A stretch of 64,000 nucleotides of DNA, from positions 1 to 64,000 of the forward strand of contig NZ_JAGGPR010000016.1 of the NCBI RefSeq assembly GCF_018613695.1, given 5' to 3'. Positions 56,597-64,000 of this stretch are shown here, piece by piece. The stretch comes from Arthrobacter sp. ISL-95 (GTDB taxonomy: Bacteria > Actinomycetota > Actinomycetes > Actinomycetales > Micrococcaceae). The translations under genes were made by a program, and so were the position numbers. Each line of letters begins with the position of its first letter. Position 1 is the first letter of the stretch. Below the pieces are notes generated by a model. It searched no databases. It worked only from the letters and a program-made list of their open reading frames with translations, and was not told the DNA's origin.

Positions 56597-57288
56597 CGCT
56601 TCTCCTCGTTCTCCTGTGAAACATGTGCCGTGCGGGACTCTACCGCTTCAACATATGACACCAGGTCCTCAATGGAGATGAGGGGGCATCCATGTTCAGC
56701 GGCGAAATCGCGCAGACTGTCCAGCCGCATCATTTCACCGTCGTCATGTACCAACTCTGCGATCACACCCACCGGAGCAAGTCCGGCAAGACGACACAGG
56801 TCCACGGCAGCTTCCGTGTGGCCCGGACGTTCACGCACTCCCCCGTTAACTGCCCGCAACGGGAAAATATGCCCCGGGCGGGTGATTGAGGCCGGAGTGC
56901 TGCTGGGATCTGCCAGAACCCGAACCGTCAGCGCGCGGTCGGTGGCCGAGATTCCGGTGCTGACTCCGATCGCGGCATCGCAGGAAACAGTGTAAGCGGT
57001 TCCCTTGGAGTCCTGGTTGATCTCCACCATGGGCGGCAGGATGAGGGCGTTCGCACGCTCTCCATCCAAGGGAACGCAGATGACGCCGGATGAATACCGG
57101 ATGGTCCACCCCATCAGCGCCGGTGTGGCGTGCTCGGCAGCGAAGATGATGTCGCCTTCGTTCTCCCGATCTTCGTTGTCCACCACTATTACGGCTTGGC
57201 CGGCGGCCATGGCGGCGATTGCTGATTCAACAGGATCGAGCCCGGTGCGTCGCGCGCCGGCCGGAGTGGTCTTGGCAGGGGCGCTCAT
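56593..57288 (-). CDS. ribB: 3,4-dihydroxy-2-butanone-4-phosphate synthase
   Basis: Encodes 231 residues. VIVVDNEDRENEGDIIFAAE holds the acidic metal ligands, and RPGHIFPLRA and RPGHTEAAVDLCRLA are conserved substrate blocks. It converts ribulose 5-phosphate to the four-carbon unit of the flavin ring. It overlaps both neighbours by four bases. Confidence 0.95.
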   Translation of the reverse strand: MSAPAKTTPAGARRTGLDPVESAIAAMAAGQAVIVVDNEDRENEGDIIFAAEHATPALMGWTIRYSSGVICVPLDGERANALILPPMVEINQDSKGTAYTVSCDAAIGVSTGISATDRALTVRVLADPSSTPASITRPGHIFPLRAVNGGVRERPGHTEAAVDLCRLAGLAPVGVIAELVHDDGEMMRLDSLRDFAAEHGCPLISIEDLVSYVEAVESRTAHVSQENEEKR

Positions 57289-57914
57289 TTTGACTCTCCC
57301 TGCTGAGGTGCGAAGGACAGAAGGCGCTCGGTGTACTTTGCCAGCACATCAACTTCGATGTTGACCCGGCCTCCCACCGTTTTGGCACCCAGGCCTGTTT
57401 CTTCCAAGGTGGTGGGGATCAGTCCGACCTCAAACCACGGTGCCGTCTCGGCGGCAGGACTGACAGCGGTCACGGTCAGTGAGACACCGTCGACGGCGAT
57501 CGAACCCTTCTCGGCGATGTACCGTGCCAGCGTGGCCGGCACTCCGAACCGCAGCCGGTCCCAGTTTCCCAGCGGCTCGCGTTCCAACAGCTCACCAACA
57601 CCGTCCACATGGCCCTGGACAACGTGCCCGTCCAGCCGCCCTCCGGCCGGAACGCAGCGTTCCAGGTTGACGGCATCTCCCGCCACCAGTTCGCCGATGG
57701 TGGTCCGGATCAGTGTCTCCCCCATGACGTCAACGCTGAAGTCCTGGCCTTCAATCTGCGTGGCCGTGAGGCACACCCCGTTGACGGCGATGGAGCCGCC
57801 CAGCGGCAATCCCTCGGCCGTGGTGGCCGCTTTGAGTCGCAGTGTTGCGCTGGCATCGCCGTCGTGCTCAATGCCCAGCACCGTGCCTTGCTCGGCAACG
57901 ATTCCCGTAAACAT
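57285..57914 (-). CDS. ribE: riboflavin synthase alpha chain
   Basis: Encodes 209 residues made of two similar lumazine-binding barrels: MFTGIVAEQG with LGGSIAVNGVCLTAT, and LDGHVVQGHVDGVG with EKGSIAVDGVSLTVT. It dismutates two lumazines into riboflavin. It starts at the last base of ribD. The symbol ribC is used for the same enzyme in some species. Confidence 0.95.
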   Translation of the reverse strand: MFTGIVAEQGTVLGIEHDGDASATLRLKAATTAEGLPLGGSIAVNGVCLTATQIEGQDFSVDVMGETLIRTTIGELVAGDAVNLERCVPAGGRLDGHVVQGHVDGVGELLEREPLGNWDRLRFGVPATLARYIAEKGSIAVDGVSLTVTAVSPAAETAPWFEVGLIPTTLEETGLGAKTVGGRVNIEVDVLAKYTERLLSFAPQQGESK

Positions 57915-59053
57915 CAGTTTCCTCCTGTGAGATATTCCGCAGCTTCACTGTGAGAAAGCAAATTCTTCTGCGAAACCGAATTCTTGATGGTGCTGGCGGC
58001 TCCCCGTGGGGAGCGCAGGTGCAGCCGAAGGTCGTTGCCAAGAATGCGGACAGCGCCGCCGCCGGCTTCGTCCCATGACCAATGCTGGGCCTCTTCCAGC
58101 GTGGTGATCCCGAGGTCGTTGAGTGCCGGAGTGCCGGATCCGAGCAAGGTGGGAGCGAGATAGACGATCAGTTCGTCCACCAGTTCTGCTGCCAGGAACG
58201 TGCTCAAAATGGATGAGCCTCCCTCTACCATGAGGTGCCGGACTCCCTGTTCGAACAACAGCCCCAAAGCTTCGGCCGGATCCCGTGTGGGCAGATGTAC
58301 GAAACGCCCGTCAGTTCCGCGGACTGCAGCATCCTCAGGGATTTCCCGCAGGCCCATCACGGCCCGTAGTGGCTGGTGGGCCGATAGTTCGCCGTCCGGG
58401 TTTCTGGCCGTCAGGCGCGGGTTGTCGATCAACACAGTTCCGGTGCCTACCAAAATCGCGTCGATCAGACCACGCAGTCCGTGGTTGTCTGCAAGCGACT
58501 CCGGACAGGAGATCCACTGGCTGGTGCCGTCCACAGCAGCAATTCTGCTGTCCAGGGTCTGAGCTATGTGCAAGGTGACGAAAGGACGCTTGGCCGCAAC
58601 GGCGTCGAACCAGTCACGGTTCACATCAAGCGCCTTCGCGCCTTCCAGTCCGGACCTGACCTCAACACCGGCGGCAGTGAGCGTGCGCGCACCGCCGGCG
58701 GCAGGATCATGGGGGTCGTCGACGGCGTAAATCACCTTCGCGATTCCCGCGTCAATGATCGCTTGGGCGCAGGGCCCGGTTCTGCCCACATGGTTGCACG
58801 GCTCCAACGTGACAACCATGGTGGTTCCTGTGGTGTCGACGCCCTTCCTGCGGGCTTCGAAAATCGCGTCGGCTTCAGCGTGGGCCGTTCCGGCCCCTCG
58901 GTGATAACCGGTTGCCAGCTGCTCGCCCTGCGGACTGAGGATTACGGCGCCTACTAACGGATTGGCACCCCTGGGTCCGGCAAGGGAAGCTTTCAGTGCG
59001 GCCTCCATGGCCGTACTCTCTGCTGGAGTGTAAGGGGTGTTGACGAAGCTCAT
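57914..59053 (-). CDS. ribD: bifunctional riboflavin deaminase/reductase RibD
   Basis: Encodes 379 residues from ATG 59053 (MSFVNTP), overlapping pnuC by four bases. The deaminase domain (1-150) has zinc motif HAEADAI and PCNHVGRTGPC; the reductase domain follows with FVTLHIAQTLDSRIA and LMVEGGSSILSTFL. It deaminates and then reduces the second pyrimidine intermediate of riboflavin synthesis. The C-terminus runs a little past the reductase fold. Confidence 0.95.
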   Translation of the reverse strand: MSFVNTPYTPAESTAMEAALKASLAGPRGANPLVGAVILSPQGEQLATGYHRGAGTAHAEADAIFEARRKGVDTTGTTMVVTLEPCNHVGRTGPCAQAIIDAGIAKVIYAVDDPHDPAAGGARTLTAAGVEVRSGLEGAKALDVNRDWFDAVAAKRPFVTLHIAQTLDSRIAAVDGTSQWISCPESLADNHGLRGLIDAILVGTGTVLIDNPRLTARNPDGELSAHQPLRAVMGLREIPEDAAVRGTDGRFVHLPTRDPAEALGLLFEQGVRHLMVEGGSSILSTFLAAELVDELIVYLAPTLLGSGTPALNDLGITTLEEAQHWSWDEAGGGAVRILGNDLRLHLRSPRGAASTIKNSVSQKNLLSHSEAAEYLTGGN

Positions 59054-59754
59054 TGGACCGCTCCCGCGGATACAGCAGCGGCCACCGGCCCGGCATCGCG
59101 GCCGGCTCGTTCGCGCTTTTCGGCCCGCCACCATACGAAGAACCCGGTAAGAGTGAAGAAGCCGTAGAACAGGTACATCACCGCGCTGGCGTAGTAACCC
59201 GCGCTGAACAACAGCGGCACTCCCACAATGTCAACGGCCACCCAGATCAGCCAGAATTCAGTCCATCCGCGTGCCATGCCGTAGGTTGCCAGCAGGGATC
59301 CCATGAAGGTCCAGGCATCGGCCCAGACGGGCGGATAGGAGCCAAGTGAGTCGAACAGGGGCGTCAGTGCCGCGGTGCCCGCCACCATGGCAGCAATGAG
59401 TGCGATCCGGACCTTGTTACTGGCCCAACCCGGCACGATGGCCCGCCCTTGGGTGCTCGATTGCCGGCCTTGCTGCCATCGGTACCAGCCATAAACGGCC
59501 ACTGCGATGAACATGATCTGGCGTGCGGCTTGTCCCCACAGCGTGGCCGGCGCTGCTGCACCAAAGACGTTGCCCAGGAAGACCGTGAGCAGGAGGATGT
59601 TACCGACGATGCCGATTGGCCATGCCCAGACTTTACGGCGCATGCCGCCGAGGGCGCTGAGGAGCCCAAAGATGTTTCCAAGCACTTCGCGTAAGACTAG
59701 AGCAGATCCTCCAACGGGGATCTGTGCTTCGAAGAGCCATCGCAGAAAGTCCAT
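59050..59754 (-). CDS. pnuC: PnuC-family transporter, probably riboflavin importer RibM
   Basis: Encodes 234 residues from ATG 59754 (MDFLRWLF), behind GGAAGGA. Seven or so membrane helices with tryptophan-rich PnuC features: AWPIGIVGNILL, GWYRWQQG, TEFWLIWVAVDIVGVPLL. PnuC proteins carry nicotinamide riboside, but relatives under FMN riboswitches in Actinobacteria import riboflavin (RibM). The riboswitch directly upstream and the rib operon downstream support the second role here. Confidence 0.85.
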   Translation of the reverse strand: MDFLRWLFEAQIPVGGSALVLREVLGNIFGLLSALGGMRRKVWAWPIGIVGNILLLTVFLGNVFGAAAPATLWGQAARQIMFIAVAVYGWYRWQQGRQSSTQGRAIVPGWASNKVRIALIAAMVAGTAALTPLFDSLGSYPPVWADAWTFMGSLLATYGMARGWTEFWLIWVAVDIVGVPLLFSAGYYASAVMYLFYGFFTLTGFFVWWRAEKRERAGRDAGPVAAAVSAGAVQ

Positions 59755-59844
59755 GCCATTCCTTCCCAGTAAGCCGCGATGACTCCGGGGGTGTACGACA
59801 GCGCAATGCCGGGCGTCACAAAAGGAACGCCCAAGGCATGACTG

Positions 59845-59999
59845 TACGTGCTTCTCCCATCCAGACTTTAACTGTCGGTACCGGAATTTCACCAGTTCAA
59901 CCGTCTGCCATCAAAGATCCAATTTCTTGGACATCCAATGGCTCGCGGGTCGCGGACTATAACCGCCGGTTCGGACTTACACCGACCCCGGAGCACGTA
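59845..59999 (-). promoter_or_regulatory. FMN riboswitch (RFN element)
   Basis: Read on the minus strand, the P1 stem (59992-59999 with 59845-59852, eight pairs) encloses the conserved RFN blocks, including GGGGTCGGTG, ACCGGCGGT, AGTCCGCGACCC, GAAATTCCGGTACC and GGATGGGAGAAG. It precedes the PnuC gene by 90 bp. FMN binding should shut off the whole transporter–rib operon, by termination or by hiding the ribosome site in 59755-59844. Confidence 0.93.
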
Positions 60000-60078
60000 T
60001 GTGTGTTGTTATTCTGCCACAACTACCGAGGTGTCCGGACTATTCCCCGGCCATTTTCGTAACATGTGGTGACGGTCG

Positions 60079-60753
60079 TCAGGCATTTGTCCATGCAGCG
60101 GCTTGACCAGCTGCACGAAGCTTCTCGATCGCCTCTGCGGGGTCTCGATGCCCGTACACTGCCGAGCCTGCAACGAAGACGTTCGCGCCGGCTTCAGCTG
60201 CCCTCACAATGGTCTCCTCAGTGATGCCACCGTCCACCTGGATGGCGACGCCGATCCCCGAATTTTCAATCGCAGCCCGCGCACGCCTGATCTTGGGCAA
60301 GGTGATGTCCAGGAATGGCTGTCCCCCGAATCCGGGCTCCACGGTCATGATCAACAGCATGTCCAGTTCACTGAGCATGTCCAGGTAAGGCTCCACGGGC
60401 GTGGCCGGACGCAAAGCCATGCCGGCCTTGGACCCCCTGGCGCGCAGTTCCCGGGCCAGCTTGACGGGCGCGATGGCGGCTTCGGCATGGAATGTCACCG
60501 AAGCGACGCCGGCGTCCGCGTAGGCAGGCGCCCAGCGGTCGGCGTCGGAGATCATCAAGTGCGCGTCCAGCGGCACCGGGCTGACCGCTTGAATCCTTTG
60601 CACCACAGGCAGGCCCAGCGTCAGGTTGGGAACGAAATGGTTGTCCATGACGTCCACATGGACGGCATCTGCATTGCTGATCCGTTGCAGTTCCGCCTCA
60701 AGGTTGACGAAATCCGCTGACAGGATGCTCGGGTTGATACAGCACTGAGACAA
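60079..60753 (-). CDS. rpe: ribulose-phosphate 3-epimerase
   Basis: Encodes 224 residues: INPSILSADFVNLEAEL, HVDVMDNHFVPNLTLG (metal and catalytic Asp), VEPGFGGQPF and VDGGITEETI. It interconverts ribulose and xylulose 5-phosphates in the pentose phosphate pathway, and its substrate also feeds RibB. It ends about 80 bp before the riboswitch; rsmB ends 45 bp upstream in the same direction. Confidence 0.96.
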   Translation of the reverse strand: MSQCCINPSILSADFVNLEAELQRISNADAVHVDVMDNHFVPNLTLGLPVVQRIQAVSPVPLDAHLMISDADRWAPAYADAGVASVTFHAEAAIAPVKLARELRARGSKAGMALRPATPVEPYLDMLSELDMLLIMTVEPGFGGQPFLDITLPKIRRARAAIENSGIGVAIQVDGGITEETIVRAAEAGANVFVAGSAVYGHRDPAEAIEKLRAAGQAAAWTNA

Positions 60754-60798
60754 AGCAGCCCCTTCGGGTCGGTGGGAATGGAGTCCGGATTCCGGTAG

Positions 60799-62367
60799 CT
60801 ACGGCTTCTTGCGGATGATTGCCATGAACATGGCATCCGTTTGGTGCACGTGCGGCCACAACTGGGCAGTGAGTTCGTGACCGGCGTCAAGATTGCCGGT
60901 AAGGCTGACGTTGTTCAACGCCTGTCCGGCGTCCAGCAGTTCAAGGTCCTCGCGCTTGGCCAGCACGTCAGTAACAACGGCGGTGGTTTCGGCCGGATGG
61001 GGGGAACACGTCACATAGGCCACCACGCCACCGGGCTTGACGGCATCAAGCGCGGACTTCAACAAGTCACGCTGTAAGGGGCCCAAGTCTCCGATGTCCT
61101 TGGGAGAGCGGCGCCACCGGGATTCCGGTCGTCTTCGCAAGGCACCAAGACCACTGCACGGTACGTCCACGAGGACGCGGTCAAAGGCTTCGGGCTGCTC
61201 CACACCCACTTCACGGCCGTCGCCGGTCCGCACTGTCCAGGCCTCATTGGGGACAGCCGATAGTGCTTGCTCAACGAGTTTGGCCCGGTGCGGTGCGGGC
61301 TCGTTGGCCAGCAGGGTTGCGCCGTCGCGGTAGGCCAAAGCAGCAAGGAGAGCCGCCTTGCCGCCCGGGCCCGCGCACAAGTCCAACCATCGTTCACCTT
61401 TGGCCGGAGGATCGCCCAACTCGACTCCGGCCAAAGCGCGGGCCACAAGTTGGGATCCCACGTCCTGGACACGCGTGGTACCACGCCGGACCGATTCAAA
61501 ACGGCCGAGGTCCCCTCCGGCCGAAAGGGCAGAGTCTTCCACCAACTCACCTGCCGTGGCGCCATTATCGAAGGCCTCATCCAGGTTCCCCAACCCGGGC
61601 AAAGCCACCAGGTTCACCACTGGGGCCGCGTTGTCTGCCTCCAAAAGAGGATCAATTTCGGTTTTGGGGCGACCATGGGTCACCAACGATTGACGCAGCG
61701 CACGGACAATCCATTCCGGGTGGGCATGACGCAGGGCAGCGATCTTGGTTTCGTCTGATTCACCATCCAGCAGGATCTCCAGCCACTCCCCCATACTGTG
61801 GGCAGTGACCTTGCGAAGTACGGCGTTAATGAGGGCCGAAGGTCCGGCTCCGATAACCGCACGTGCCAAACCGACAGTCTGGTCCAGCGCCGCATGGGCG
61901 GGAACACGCATGGAAAGCAGCTGGTGCGCGCCGATCCGCAAAGCATCCAAAATGGCAGGATCCAGTTGCTCCAAGGGACGGTCTACGCAACGGGCCAGAA
62001 CAGCATCGTAGGTACCTTGACCCCGTAAAGCCCCGTAGCTCAGTTCTGTGGCGAAGCCTGCATCGCGTCGGTCCAGGCGGTGCTCCCGGATACGAGCCGG
62101 CAGCACCAGGTTCGCGTAAGCGTCTTCGGAAGCAACCGCGCGGAGCACTTCAAAAGCCACGAGTCGCGCTGGATCGGCGCGACGCGTTCGCTGCGAAGGA
62201 GCGTTATCAGTGAAACCTCTTTTTGGCCCCCTGTTGCGCTCCCGGCCTTGGGCGTTGCGCTTGCTGTCGCCGCCGGCTCCACGGCTGCCCTGTGAGCCTC
62301 GATTTCCCGCTCCGCCGCCGTCCCGGCTCCCGCTGTTGTTGGGGCCTCGCCGGCCGGACTCGCTCAT
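60799..62367 (-). CDS. rsmB: 16S rRNA (cytosine-967-C5) methyltransferase
   Basis: Encodes 522 residues from ATG 62367, overlapping the fmt stop (ATGA). About 65 Gly/Arg/Ser-rich residues come first, an actinobacterial extension that may bind RNA. Then a NusB-like helical domain (ARLVAFEVLRAV), and the methyltransferase with SAM loop DLCAGPGGKAALLA, DVPCSGLGALRRRPE and the catalytic cysteine in VTCSPHPAET. It methylates C967 of 16S rRNA. Confidence 0.93.
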   Translation of the reverse strand: MSESGRRGPNNSGSRDGGGAGNRGSQGSRGAGGDSKRNAQGRERNRGPKRGFTDNAPSQRTRRADPARLVAFEVLRAVASEDAYANLVLPARIREHRLDRRDAGFATELSYGALRGQGTYDAVLARCVDRPLEQLDPAILDALRIGAHQLLSMRVPAHAALDQTVGLARAVIGAGPSALINAVLRKVTAHSMGEWLEILLDGESDETKIAALRHAHPEWIVRALRQSLVTHGRPKTEIDPLLEADNAAPVVNLVALPGLGNLDEAFDNGATAGELVEDSALSAGGDLGRFESVRRGTTRVQDVGSQLVARALAGVELGDPPAKGERWLDLCAGPGGKAALLAALAYRDGATLLANEPAPHRAKLVEQALSAVPNEAWTVRTGDGREVGVEQPEAFDRVLVDVPCSGLGALRRRPESRWRRSPKDIGDLGPLQRDLLKSALDAVKPGGVVAYVTCSPHPAETTAVVTDVLAKREDLELLDAGQALNNVSLTGNLDAGHELTAQLWPHVHQTDAMFMAIIRKKP

Positions 62368-63284
62368 TCGAATACCACTCTCTCGGGTGTTGACAAGCCG
62401 CGCGCCCAATCGGCAGGCGACATCATTTTCTTACCGGCCGGTTGAATTCGGCCAAGCTCCACTGCGTGGGAGCCGGTACCCACTACAACGGATTTGCCGT
62501 CCACCCTGATGTTTCCCGGAAGAAGGTCCTTGATATCAGGCCGCAGTTTTACTGGTTCAAGTTTGATCCTCTGGCCCTCCAAGATGGTCCAGGCTCCTGG
62601 TTCAGGAGTAACACCCCGCGCGCGGCGGTTCAATGCAAGGGCAGGCTGGTGCCAGTCCAGGCGTCCGTCGTCGAGCGTCAGCTTGGGGGCGAGGGAGATT
62701 TCCCCGTTCTGCGGCTGTGGAGCAGCCTGGCCGGCATCGATTGCCGAGAGGGTCTGGCTCAGCAGTACTGCGCCGCTGATGGAAAGCCGCTCCAGCAGAT
62801 CGCCGGCAGTGTCCTCGGAACGAACTGTTTCAGTGAGCGTCCCGAAAACAGGCCCGGTATCCAGACCTTCTTCGAGTTGGAACGTAGCAGCTCCCGTGAC
62901 GTCGTCGCCGGCGATGATGGATCGCTGCACGGGCGCAGCACCGCGCCAGGCCGGGAGGAGGGAGAAGTGCAGGTTGACCCAGCCGTGTGTGGGGACACCC
63001 AGAGCAGCCCTGGGAACGATGCCACCGTAGGCAACGATTGCGGCTACGTCGGGAGCGAAATCCGCGATTCTGGCTGTGGTCTCGGCGTCGACCTTGGCCG
63101 CTCGGATGACCTCGATACCGAGTTCCATGGCTCGTGCTGCCACCGGTGAAGGTGTCAGGACGCGTTTGCGTCCCACGGGCGCGTCCGGCCGGGTGAGGAC
63201 CGCAACGATCTCAAAGCCGGCTTTAACCAGAGCGTTCAACGACGGCACGGCCACAGCCGGCGTTCCTGCGAAGAGTACCTTCAC
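62364..63284 (-). CDS. fmt: methionyl-tRNA formyltransferase
   Basis: Encodes 306 residues: MKVLFAGTPAVAVPSL, NLHFSLLPAWRGAAPVQRSI with the formyl-folate site, and GATTFQLEE-type block GAATFQLEEGLDTGP. It formylates initiator Met-tRNA. It overlaps def upstream and rsmB downstream by four bases each, the standard def–fmt–rsmB operon. Confidence 0.97.
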   Translation of the reverse strand: MKVLFAGTPAVAVPSLNALVKAGFEIVAVLTRPDAPVGRKRVLTPSPVAARAMELGIEVIRAAKVDAETTARIADFAPDVAAIVAYGGIVPRAALGVPTHGWVNLHFSLLPAWRGAAPVQRSIIAGDDVTGAATFQLEEGLDTGPVFGTLTETVRSEDTAGDLLERLSISGAVLLSQTLSAIDAGQAAPQPQNGEISLAPKLTLDDGRLDWHQPALALNRRARGVTPEPGAWTILEGQRIKLEPVKLRPDIKDLLPGNIRVDGKSVVVGTGSHAVELGRIQPAGKKMMSPADWARGLSTPERVVFE

Positions 63285-63853
63285 TCGGGAACTCCGAAGC
63301 TGCCGCCGCCGAAGCTGGATTTTACGGAGTTGGCGCGTTGGGAGGTGGTTTGCTCCGTAATGGCGTGGTAATTGGCGTTCCGGATGGCTCGGAGGGCGGC
63401 CTTACGGTCATCGCCTTCCAACCTGTCGGTGTACAGGACTCCGTCAAGGTGATCTGTCTCGTGTTGGAAGCAGCGGGCAAGCATGCCCTCCGCCTCCACC
63501 GAAACCGGGTTCCCGTCCAGGTCCACGCCAGTGGCCTTGGTGGTCCTGTAGCGGCGCACGGGGAAGCCCAAACCGGGAATTGAAAGGCAGCCTTCTACTT
63601 CGTCCGGCTGGAAGTCGTCACTGTTTTCCAGGACCGGGTTGATGATGTGGCCTTCCACTCCACCGATTCGGTACGTAAACACACGCTGACTTATGCCCAC
63701 CTGCGGCGCAGCGAGGCCGGCCCCCTCAACGTCCTCCATGGTTTCGGTCATGTCGGCTACCAGCTTGGCGAGCTCCGGACCGAAATCGGTGACGGGGTCA
63801 GCTACGGTGCGCAACACCGGATCCCCGATGATTCGGATACTCAAAATTGCCAT
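63281..63853 (-). CDS. def: peptide deformylase
   Basis: Encodes 190 residues with all three family motifs: GAGLAAPQVG, EGCLSIPG (metal Cys) and QHETDHLDG (HExxH). It removes the formyl group from new proteins. The C-terminal SFGGGSFGVPE tail is short. It is the first complete gene of the def–fmt–rsmB–rpe run. Confidence 0.97.
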   Translation of the reverse strand: MAILSIRIIGDPVLRTVADPVTDFGPELAKLVADMTETMEDVEGAGLAAPQVGISQRVFTYRIGGVEGHIINPVLENSDDFQPDEVEGCLSIPGLGFPVRRYRTTKATGVDLDGNPVSVEAEGMLARCFQHETDHLDGVLYTDRLEGDDRKAALRAIRNANYHAITEQTTSQRANSVKSSFGGGSFGVPE

Positions 63854-63923
63854 CTGCTGTCAGTCCTCACGATCGTCAACCCCGGCTCCGGTTGTTGCGG
63901 GGCCTAAGCCAGTTTAGTTGAGG

Positions 63924-64000
63924 TCATGTGGCTGCAGGTGCCGCGCCTGCTGACGCAAATACAGGCGGAGCAACAGGGAGCAGTGGCTGTCCGGCCGCGA
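63924..64000 (-). CDS. C-terminal end of an upstream gene (partial)
   Basis: A minus-strand frame enters from the window edge and ends in TGA at 63924-63926. The last residues, LLPVAPPVFASAGAAPAAT, are Pro/Ala-rich, like a disordered tail. By gene order in relatives it could be priA, but nothing visible proves it. Confidence 0.3.
   Translation of the reverse strand, partial: AAGQPLLPVAPPVFASAGAAPAAT

Overview
The window is high-G+C actinobacterial DNA, most likely from Arthrobacter or a close relative (Paenarthrobacter, Pseudarthrobacter). This rests on the gene order pdtaR–pyk–gltD–gltB–lgt–trp, the HGxxPAAW, TIGR03085 and Trp-associated membrane proteins, and a PnuC-family transporter behind an FMN riboswitch. 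It falls into three parts.

Positions 1 to about 5000 are worn accessory DNA. They hold a truncated alcohol-dehydrogenase-type gene, an esterase of the hormone-sensitive-lipase family broken by one frameshift, a TetR regulator, a translationally coupled MarR regulator and MFS exporter, and an aldo/keto reductase remnant. About 1 kb with little coding content follows, rich in inverted repeats; it lies just upstream of the relaxase gene and is the best candidate for the transfer origin.

Positions of about 5.5 to 36.2 kb are an integrative and conjugative element joined to the 3' end of a tRNA-Leu(CAA) gene. The transfer genes are a TrwC/TraA-type (MOB-F) relaxase-helicase, an SSB, an ArdC-like antirestriction protein, a DUF4913-like protein, a VirD4-type coupling protein, a VirB4 function split into an ATPase and an SCO6880-type protein, a TrbL/VirB6-like membrane protein, a small pilin-like membrane protein, an NlpC/P60 wall hydrolase, a TcpC/VirB8-like protein and a sigma-factor-like protein. 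Between the wall hydrolase and the pilin-like gene sits a likely defence cassette: a serine/threonine kinase (frameshifted here), an ATPase with a long extra N-terminal domain, and an HNH nuclease (a Septu-like pair). The right arm holds two ArsR-like and two EspR-like regulators, an ImmA/IrrE protease–MAB_1171c-type membrane protein–regulator–hydrolase operon, an excisionase-like gene, a 926-residue STAND-like NTPase of unknown function, and the tyrosine integrase. Two perfect 20-bp palindromes and two sets of 21-bp-spaced direct repeats lie in its control regions. I found no matching left attachment site, so the left boundary is unknown.

Positions of about 36.2 to 64 kb are conserved chromosome: the ANTAR response regulator pdtaR, then on the minus strand pyruvate kinase, glutamate synthase (gltB, gltD), lgt, trpE/C/B/A with two small membrane proteins, hisI, and separately hisF, hisG and hisE. 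These are followed by the riboflavin operon (PnuC-family transporter, ribD, ribE, ribB, ribA, ribH) under an FMN riboswitch, then rpe, rsmB, fmt and def. Nearly all are tightly packed with ATGA or TGATG overlaps, so they are probably transcribed as a few long operons.
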